A stretch of DNA of 64,000 bases from Verticillium longisporum. Lineage: Eukaryota; Ascomycota; Sordariomycetes; Glomerellales; Plectosphaerellaceae. The stretch covers positions 2,170,001-2,234,000 of the forward strand of contig JAETXT010000008.1 in NCBI GenBank assembly GCA_019188255.1. Reading direction: 5' to 3'. The notes under the pieces are model-generated. The model made no database searches and was not told the DNA's origin. It saw nothing but the letters and a program-made list of their open reading frames with translations. Positions 55,749-64,000 of the stretch are shown here, piece after piece. Positions within the stretch are counted from its first letter, which is position 1; each line of letters begins with the position of its first letter. The position numbers and the translations under genes were made by a program.

Positions 55749-58067
55749 CTACTCGTCGTCACTGTCATCCTCGTCATCATCATCCTCCTCCTCCTCGGCG
55801 TTCTCGAGCCACTCGACGAGAACCCTACACCTCTCCCGCACGGCGGCCATGCCCTCGCCGGCCGCGGCCCTCTCGTCGCCCCACCACGCGACAATGGCCT
55901 CCTCCTCGAGCACGTCGAGGCTGTAGAGCTGCTGCAGCAGCGCGGCGAGGACGGTGCCGGCGCGCGCGGCCTCGAGGGCGCGGACGTTGACGAGGGCCTT
56001 TTGCAGCGCGAGGACAAACTCGCGCTGCTCGGCCTCGCCGCCGCCGACGCCGACCTCGCGGATGAAGGACGGGGCGCCGCTGCGGGCGGCGGGGGGGGCG
56101 GCCTTGGCGGGCCCGAGGGCGCCGTGGGCGGGGGTCAGGAGCTCGGCGGCGCGGCGGGCAAAGGCGACGGCGACGGCCTTGCGCATCTGCACGTCGGACG
56201 CGTCGTTGGCGAGGCGGAGACCCATAAACTCGAGCTTGGCCGAGTCGAAATCGCCCGTGTCGTCGCGCAGCGCGTCGAGGAGGCCGTGCACGGCGTCCTG
56301 GTGGAAGGAGGACGCCGACGACGACGACTTGCCGCCGCCGCCCGAGTCGTCCGAGGCGAAGGACGAGAGGCGGTGGCGCGACTCGTCGGCCGACAGCGAC
56401 GTGTTGTAGTCGTCGTCGCTAAAGTCCGAGTCGAGGTCGGACGAGAGCGTCGAGAGGGAGGAAGCGCTGAGGGAGAGCTCGGAGAGGTTGTACAGGAGGG
56501 AGCGCTGGAGGATGGCCGGGTCTTCGTCGTCAAAGTCTTCGGCTTCGGGGTCGACGTAGGCGGTGCCGCGGCCGCGCGGACCCAGCAGCTTTGTGTCTGG
56601 GTCGACGGGCTTGCCGTCGTGGGAGAGGGAGGAGATGACTGTGTTTTCGGGCAGGTGAATGTCGTCGCTGACCGTCACCTCGGAAGAGAGCACGGAACCT
56701 TCGCCGACCGACGCCTTCTTGCCCACGACGGTCGAGTGGCCGAGAATCGATCTCCTGACAACGGCGCCGTCGGCAATAATGGCATCGTCCCAGATGAAGC
56801 TGTCCTCGATGGACACGTTGACGCCAATGGTGCACCGCCTGCCGATGATGCTGCCACTGACTGTGCTGCCTGATCCGACAATTGTGTTCTTGCCAAAGAT
56901 GGCGTTGGACACCTTGCTGCTCAGCGCAAACTCGACACCATCTTCCGCCGACACGCCGTGCTTGCGCATCTGGTAGCTCTGTCCGGGCAGGACGTTGCAG
57001 TCGGGGATGAATGGGAATGTCCAGCGGCCAATGACGTCTCTGCTGATGGCCTCATACATTTGCAGGTTGTTGGCGCGCGCCGCGTAGCCGTCCTCCAAGA
57101 TCTCGGCGTAGATGGCCTTCCCGTTCAACTCCCAGTCCTTGAGCACACCGTGCAGGAAATTCCTCCTCGGCAGCTCATAGTCGAAGCTCTCTGACCACAG
57201 CGCCAGCACCTCGGGGGTGCAAATGTCGATCTGGGCGTCGATAAAGTCGGAGCGGACCTCAAAATCGGCCGACAGCTCATCGATGATGGTAGGATCGAGC
57301 GTCATGTAGTGGTCGCTCTGGAGGGGGTGCGACTCGTCGTAGTGAAGGCATCTTCTCGTCTTGGAGTCGATGACAAATGTTGGTGTGATGCCGTTGGCCT
57401 TTGTCCTGTGTTCGTCGTCACCACCGGAGCGCAGCACAACGGTCATGATGTTGGTGGCCGACGCCTCTTTCCGCGCCTTGTGCCCCGTCAGCGCCTTTTC
57501 GAGAGACATGTTGGACACGAGGTCGCCGTGGACAAGCACAAAGTCGCCGTCAATGTAACCGCGGCCGTCGAGGTCACGAAGGAAGTCGCCGACGGAACGA
57601 GCATCGGACACGCGGATGAAGGAGAGGTTGGCAAAGGGGCTCTTGTTGGAGGACGTGGACCAGCGCGAGCGGTTGATGTAGTCCTCGAGCTGCTCGCCGT
57701 GGGCTCCGGGGTATATATGCACCTCCTGGACGCCGTTCATGGCCAGGAACTCGAGGGTGTACTCGATGAGGGGCGTGTTGGCGAGGGGTAGAAGACACTG
57801 CGGGCGGGGACCTGGTCAGCGTCGCAAAGGGTCAATATTCGGTGGACGGCTTACTCTCGGCTGGTCGATCGTGAGCGGGTGAAACCTGTCCTGGAAGGAG
57901 TCGGCAATGACCTGGAGATTGGGCGGGCGCATTAGCATCATGATCTGGATTTCGACGTTGTTGCCCCACCATGGAGCAGTACTCACCACAGCCTGGAGCA
58001 CATCCTCGCGCTTGCCCTCGCCAGCCTTGGCAGGCTTCTTGCCCTGCTTGCCCTTTTGCTGCGACAT
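55749..58067 (-). CDS. GCD6: Translation initiation factor eIF2B subunit epsilon
   Basis: Catalytic subunit of the guanine-nucleotide exchange factor that reloads eIF2. Exons 58067-57987, 57911-57855 and 57797-55749 give 728 residues with no frame break. The nucleotidyltransferase-like domain runs from VIADSFQDRFHPLT and PRCLLPLANTPLIEYTLEFL to about residue 300. A left-handed beta-helix with hexapeptides follows (SIIGRRCTIGVNVSIEDSFI, GAVVRRSILGHSTVVGKKA). An acidic Ser-rich linker leads to the C-terminal W2/HEAT domain that carries exchange activity (QREFVLALQKALVNVRALEA to CRVLVEWLENAEEEED). The protein ends in an acidic tail. Start at MSQQKGKQGKKPAK, the usual Lys-rich N-terminus. Confidence 0.95.
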
Positions 58068-61000
58068 GAGCGGTGTTCGGCGGTCGATCGGTCGAGAGGC
58101 GGCGCTGGCGATCGTAAAGTTGGGTGCTGGCGACGGACCGGTAGTTGGGCGCAGGTTCGTGGTCTGAAGATGCAAAAGTTGAGCTGTGAGTCAATGGATT
58201 GGCCGTCGGGGCCGTGCGTCAGAGGCTTCTCGGTGGGTTCGGTGTGTCGACCGGTGTAGCCTGTCGACGGGGCGGGCCAAATGCTGCACCTTGCGATCAG
58301 CACGACTTATTGTTACATTCACCTTTTCCATGCAGCAATGCGGACATGATTTTAGGTTCGCTCGCTCATCAGTCGTGATCTATTTTCCTTGCATCCCAGT
58401 GTTACATGACTGCCGATAGCTAAAATCTTCCAGCGTTGGCTCTGATACCTTCCTGCCTTCGCACGACCACTGTCAGCGAACCTGAGAACTTGGGATTGCG
58501 AGCATGAAGAACGCAGCACGATAATAATTCCTAGGCCGATTTTTGTCTTACAGTGCTTTTCAATCCCACTGTCATCTCATTATGAATTCAGTGCCTTCAC
58601 GAGCGCTGAAATGCGTCAGTGGTCATGCCCATGAGGATTAGGCTTTCGACAGCTCGCTTGAGGACCAATATTTCAGCATGTACACTCCGCAAGGGGATGT
58701 TGCTGGCCAGGTCTGTCTACCCAGGCCACACGTGGGAACCTTGATTTGGCACAGGGGTTCCATCTGTAATTCGAGGTCATCTTTCCAGTTTGTCCGGATT
58801 GCCATCCGTCATCCAACGACTCGTTGCCACAGATTTCGATATAGTTTGCGATTGCCATCGCCCTTAGTATTAGGTAGGTCCTGATATGGGCGCTGTGCGC
58901 TTGGTGGTTTTCGAATCAGGTATTGATTGCGCTCACATCAACTGGGGGCAGTCGAGGACACAGAGACACCGCCGGATCCTGCTTGGTACGACTGCTCGCT
59001 AGATGATAGCACAGACTTATACGGCCTGCGAAGCTCCAGACGAGACTTTTGCTCTCTCTCAACGCACTTCAGTACGCGACGTCAAGTTCCGTTTCGCGCC
59101 GAGCTCGAAATTTATCCCGTCTACCCAAACTCTAGCACGATCAATGGCAAGCCTGAAGCCGCGCCTAACCTTCCCAAGATCCCAAGAAGCTCAGCGTGGC
59201 TTGCCATTGTCGGCGACTACCCTTTTAGGCCCATCGAATAAACACCAAAGCATGGCACTTGCCGAGATTCTGTCCTGCTATTTCGTATGATGCAATAATG
59301 CATGAAAGCTTCGGAAAGGCCAGGCCTCGACCGCCCGACGGCGTTCTCACGATCGCGAGGGGGGCTAGACTGATGAACCGAAGGGAGGTTGGGTCAGCAG
59401 GCGTGCATGGGGGAACAAACGCGCAGCCCAGACTGCCGAAAGATACGCCGACATGGTACAGGTTTGAGGTGAGATCGTGATGCGAGGGCCTGGCTCCCCC
59501 ATCTTGGCGTAACACCCTGTTTGCGCAGACTGGAGGGAACGGGGTAGTGCTGCGAGTACCTTTTTGGGAGAAGACCGTAAAGTCAGAATTGCCGTCCTGC
59601 TCCCTATGGAATATCGGCCAGGCAGACGGCGAGCATGCCACACGCATCTGAGCTTCCTCTCCTGGGTGAGAACTGCAACACTTCTTGGCACCCTTGCGAG
59701 GCCATCTGCAGGGCCGGCTCGAGTCCAGCCCAAACGCCAGCTCCATCACGATCGAAGTGCCTTCCGCATAGAGCGAAACTCTGAGTGAAATAGACCACTC
59801 CAGCCCGCGACTGTGACCCCTCAAACGATGCGCCTGCACCTCCTCCCACCAAATTACACGCAAACATGTGGCGGCGTTCTCGGCCAGGCTTTCGGACACA
59901 GGCCGACCAAGGGCTGAAAGGGCCGGATTCTCCGGGTCTCGCGCGCTCGAAAGAGGCAGCATAATCCGAGAGCCGAAAGCGAGGAAAATGACACAATGAC
60001 GAGTTGTTATCCTGGGGAAGATTGCCTACCTACCTTGAGTTTTCTGGGCAGGTTAGGTATCTACGAAGGAGGGGGAGGTGAGATCACGCAGGGCCAGTCA
60101 GACATGGCCGATCTGCCCTCCACTTCTGTACATATCGATATCTCAAAAAGACGTACAATTTTTGCCCATCTCGATTCTGCCACGTTCTCCCACACACATC
60201 TTTCCGGATCAGCCCCACCACATTGGCATTAAACACCAACACGGACCGGGCTCCGCACCTATGACGAGAACCTTTGCCCCCTTTCCCCATCCCCCATCAT
60301 CAAGCTGTTGCAGAGACGTCATGGAAAAGAATCCAGAAAAGATCTCCCGTGTCTCCGGCAGAGATGGGCAGGCCTCCCCTCTATTCGCTGGGGGGGGGGG
60401 GACATCTCAGAACTCCAGGGGTCTGGGCCCCGGCGACTCAAAATCAGCCCACCCGGCCGCACAGCCGGGTCCAGACCAGTCTCGAAGGCGGGGACCCGTC
60501 GCACGCGCCCCTCCTGCTTGCTCCCTTTGCCCGTTCCTTTACTTGTTGCCGTCCATCAATCGAGAGGGGCCCTCCTTAGTGCTGTCATTCTTAATCGACA
60601 CTGACACTGGCAGGGCCCCAGGCAGAAGTCCCTGGCCCAGCACAACGGTGTCCCGGCCAAGGATCCCTAGGATCCGTAGTGTCCGCGAGCACGAACAGCG
60701 CATTCGGTCTCGTCACCATTGACATCAGGTTCAGAGAGCTTGAACGATAGGAACACGTTCCTCCGCGGGACTCCGCCAGGCCGCCATCAGGGTTATGCTT
60801 TGGGGGGGAGATCAGAGAAAAAGATGAGAAGAAAAGGAAAACACAGTTCGGACGTTCCCTTGGGCCTGGCCATGCATGGCACGCACGGGGTGAATGATCA
60901 AGGCGCAGACAGGCTCCCCATCGGGGCGATGGACCTGATGTCCGCTGTCACGGCGGCCGCCCGCGTTGATATTAATATCTTATACGGTAAACCAACACAC

Positions 61001-62430
61001 CCCGCCCCCCCCTTCCGTTTCCCAGCGTAGAGGTCCCGCTCCCCTGGGAACAGCTGCGGCGCTCAAGATAAAGGGCGACAGGCCTTTGTCTTGTCTCTCT
61101 CCCTCTCCCTCTCCCACCTTGACCTTCCCAGTCCAGCCTATCCATACCAAGCCGCCCCCCCCACCGCTCCCCTCCCCGAGAAACAAGGTTGGTAGTACAG
61201 ACCAGGGCGCGCATGGACGAGCGTCACGTCCCGAGAGACAGGGCAAGGCAGGGACGGTCCAGGCAAGGTAAGGTAACACGCGGTATGTACCGGCCGTACG
61301 ATGGCCCATGGCTTGGCTGGGCCCTTTGTTTTCTCGAAATCCGATCACACACACACACACATGCACGCCTCTCTCTCCCTCTCCTTCTCCGTCTCCGTCA
61401 CTCCGTACCCCCCCTATCTCCCCTTGTCGACGAAGACCCAGGCCCATCCCCCCCAGGCGCTCGGGGCCTGGATCGTCCCGTCTGGGGTACTTTAACCTCG
61501 GAGTCCTCCTCTCTCTGTCCCCCCCACACCCCCTCTCCCTTTCCTCTGTTTCTCAGACATGCCATTTCCCCTCCCACCGGAACAGAGTCGAGACACTGAA
61601 GCAGAGGACACAGATCGAAAGACAACAATTCAGATCGACGGCCGCGTGGGAATGACTTTCCATTTTCTTTTCAGTTGTTTCGGATATTCCAAGCCGGGTC
61701 CTTCACGTGCTGGGTGCCCGGGCTGGGAGCCGCCATGCTTACTCACACGTTCATAACGACCACTCATCGACTAACACGGCTAACACGCCCCCAAACTCAT
61801 GCAGCACGTCCATTCGCATATGCCCCAAGATGAGAGCTTGCCCTGTATTGACATTCTAGCTCCGCTGACACGCGTGCGTAACAAGAGGAGGAGGAAGAAG
61901 AAGAGGGAAAAAAGAGGATGATCGTGGGAATTCCAGTCAACCCTCGAGATCGACATCTCTCCCCCCAGAGGACCGCGCACATGTGCGATGAGAGAGAAAC
62001 ATATATACCAAAAACCCATCGTCATCATACCGTCCGTCTATACAGACCCCGAGCCGTCCCTGCTATTTGCGGACTCGACCCGACGGCGGACACAAAACCA
62101 GGCAGACACGCCCTCTCTCTTTCTTTCACTCACTTTCCGTCGTTCCCGTCTGTCCGTTCGTCCTCCTCCTCGCTGAAAAAGGGGCGAGGCGGCACACCCA
62201 CAACGCCAACCATCCCTCACCGGCCGAAGCGCAACGTAAGATGCCGTATACGCACGCTGACCCCATTTCGGAACCCGACGACCCCGGTGACCGGCCGCGG
62301 GCTGACTTCGAGCACCGAACCAACCCTGATAGAGTTTCCTTTTTTCCATCCCGAAAAAAAATGGCAAGTGGCAGAGGGCAACCTGTCAAGGGTAGGATTC
62401 CCTACCGCCCTTGCACGCTGCCCGGCGACG
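58068..62430. other. 4.4-kb region without a recognised gene
   Basis: The longest gene-free stretch of the window. Open frames at 59225-59962 (-), 60078-60722 (+) and others have no domain, poor codon character and rival frames. Between about 61000 and 62220 the plus strand is strongly pyrimidine-rich (runs of C, CTCTCCC, CACACA), as in fungal leaders and promoters. TACCTA/TAGGTA motifs occur at about 58870 and 60026-60060. G10 (60391-60400) and several C7-C8 runs are present. Confidence 0.5.
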
Positions 62431-64000
62431 TTATTGAGCGTAGCCTCCCTGAGGCCCGTATAGCCTCTGTCGTTTCTCCGGCCGATCCTCGACAGCCATG
62501 CCGTCCGGCACACGCATCTGCTGCTGCATCTGGGGCGGCAGGCCCGGGGTCGGGAATGTCGCGCGCTGGGCTGACGTTGGTGTGATGACCATCTGTTGCG
62601 GGTTGCCCATGGCGTATCCCGGCTCCATCGTGGCCACGTGGGGTGACTGCTGGTGGATCTGCCCAGGCGAGTGCCATGAGGTCGTCGTCGCCGGAGACTG
62701 GCTCGGCGTGTCGACGCGGACTTGGGGGGCAGGCCCATCGTTCCCATCTGCGCGCTGCCGGGACCCACGGGTATGTCGTCGATCGGAGGCGCGTTCTTCA
62801 TGAGATGCGCGACGTGCTTTCGCAGGATACGCAGCATGCCGTCCTTGGTAAAGGGCTTGGCCAAAACATCGTTCAAACCTGTGAAGGAAGGGAAAAGTCA
62901 TGTCAGCGATGCAGTCCCACAGTGATGTCGCTACTGGTGGGGAACTTACTCCAGTTGAAATAGTGACTGATATCTTCCGGGCGAATGTTCGACGTCATGG
63001 CGACCACGGGCACATCGGGGTGCACCTCGCGGATCAGTTGCGTTGCCGAGACACCGTCCATGTGAGGCATGACAATGTCCATGAAGATCAGATCGAAATA
63101 CCCAGCACCGACTTCCTTGCACTTGTTGACAGCGTCGATACCGTTTTCCTGGACAAGTCAGCAACCTGCTTCCTACAACAGCTGTTACAACAGCTGTGAA
63201 TTTCCTGTCACATACCGCAACCTCTACCTGGCACTCCATCTGCGACAAGAACTTGGCTCCTATCCTCGAGCACGTCCTGTCATCCTCGACAAGGTAGACA
63301 CGCGGCTTCTTCGATCCCCACAGTGAGTTGTCCAGCGGTGGTGCTGCCCTGCCAGCAGGGCCTGGCGGCGCCGGCGTGGCACCGCCTGGTGGGTTCGGCG
63401 TTGCCGGGCCCGGCTCCTGCTTGACCATGGTCTGGTTCGGGTAGTCGTTGGTGAGGGTCGGCAACGAGTTGAGGGTGTACGGAATGTTGTTGAAGTGGTC
63501 TTGCGACAAGGGATCGATGCCGACATTTTCGCCAACAGGGTAGACGAGATGACGCATATTGACGTGGTCGGCCATCATGGGGGCATGGAGCCGGGCTGGA
63601 ACATGAGGGACGACGCCGAGTCGGGCGGCGAGCTCTGGGCGTACATGCCATTGAGGCGCTCAAAGTCGCGTTCGACCATGGAGTTTGTCGTCACCGTTGA
63701 CAGAAGCTCGCGGGCGCGGCGCAACTCGGGCGCCTGCTCATCCATGGTGCCGCCGTTCATGTGGGCCGCAGCCTGGTTCGGATACCTACCGGTGCGCCAT
63801 CGCTCGTCAGGGCTGGAGAGGAAGTTGAGAAGCTCATGGGTTGACTGCCTCTGTACGTCAATGGTCTTCTGCAGCGAGTGCACCTCATGCACGAGCGTCT
63901 TGTTGGCGCGTGAGAGCTCAACAAACTGCTCCTGCAGGGCCTGGACCTGCTGCTGTTGCGCGAAGAGTGTCTCCTGGAGCAGGTTGATGGACTGGTTGGT
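62431..64000 (-). CDS. Skn7/Prr1-type response regulator, 3' part (two frame breaks)
   Basis: C-terminal part of a nuclear two-component response regulator; the N-terminal HSF-type DNA-binding domain expected for Skn7 lies beyond the right edge, so that assignment is by context of the visible part. From the edge inward: a Gln-rich coiled coil (LLQETLFAQQQQVQALQEQF, ANKTLVHEVHSLQKTIDVQR), a polar linker, and the receiver domain: PRVYLVEDDRTCSRIGAKFL, phosphoacceptor Asp in YFDLIFMDIVMPHMDG, VPVVAMTSN and the Lys in DVLAKPFTKDGML. Introns at 63215-63149 and 62949-62879. Frames break at plus-strand G5 (63579-63583, joining SMPP to MMADHVN) and G6 (62724-62729, joining MGLPP to QVRVDTPSQ). The C-terminus KRQRLYGPQGGYAQ ends at 62431. 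Role: osmotic and oxidative stress signalling from a histidine kinase/phosphotransfer relay. Confidence 0.9.

Noticed and set aside
55680..56873. 397-codon plus-strand open frame
   Set aside because: Antisense of the eIF2B epsilon C-terminus; no domain.
59225..59962. 245-codon minus-strand frame in the 4.4-kb gap
   Set aside because: No domain, rival frames on both strands, no splice pattern; chance.
1..64000. Secondary-metabolite cluster, transposon, CRISPR or viral insertion
   Set aside because: No backbone synthase, transposase, reverse transcriptase, terminal repeat or spaced repeat array was found.

Overview
The window is nuclear DNA of a filamentous ascomycete (Pezizomycotina, most likely a Sordariomycete). 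The reasons are: genes mostly interrupted by GT-AG introns of about 50-100 nt, a lone dispersed 5S rRNA gene of the Neurospora type, and families typical of moulds (PTH11-like/rhodopsin-like receptor, Ppo fatty-acid oxygenase, HET domain, GH72 glucanosyltransferase, Zn2Cys6 regulator, Skn7-type response regulator). No transposon, CRISPR array or PKS/NRPS backbone gene was seen.

Layout. 1-8.9 kb: GH31 alpha-xylosidase-like enzyme, small NTF2/SnoaL-like protein, small mitochondrial-type protein, and a divergent pair of a DHDPS/HOGA-family aldolase and an aspartate-aminotransferase-like enzyme. 9-20.3 kb, accessory and secretion-rich: a tRNA-like relic with a hairpin, a small secreted cysteine protein, a tannase/feruloyl-esterase-like protein whose nucleophile serine is replaced by phenylalanine, a seven-TM receptor-like protein, a type-B carboxylesterase and an unrecognised secreted protein. 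21.6-31 kb: a Zn2Cys6 protein with a second, degenerate bZIP-like segment, a D-amino-acid oxidase, a disordered protein, a CHZ-like small protein and a methionine-permease-type transporter. 32-42.2 kb: 5S rRNA, a DUF2235 hydrolase divergent from a Ppo-type dioxygenase-P450 fusion, an intron-containing tRNA and guanylate kinase. 44-58.1 kb: GPI-anchored GH72 enzyme, a bacterial-type small protein, a DUF167 protein, a HET-domain gene, an MFS transporter, a HAD 'Swiss Army Knife' protein with an RGG tail and eIF2B epsilon. After a 4.4 kb gap comes the 3' part of a Skn7/Prr1-type response regulator that runs off the right edge.

The dominant oddity is technical or evolutionary. At least eleven frame breaks, in eight otherwise well-conserved genes, can each be explained by one missing base in a mononucleotide run (ten C/G runs, one A run). 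In every complete case the spliced coding length becomes a multiple of three once the missing bases are counted. Because housekeeping genes are hit (guanylate kinase, the Skn7-type regulator, the HAD protein), I read these as homopolymer undercalls in the assembly rather than pseudogenes, and I annotate those genes as CDS spans with the break position noted.

The biologically most interesting items are the tannase-family protein without its serine, the Zn2Cys6-plus-bZIP protein that lacks the invariant bZIP residues, the aldolase/transaminase divergent pair that matches the last two steps of hydroxyproline degradation, and the hydrolase/oxylipin-synthase divergent pair.
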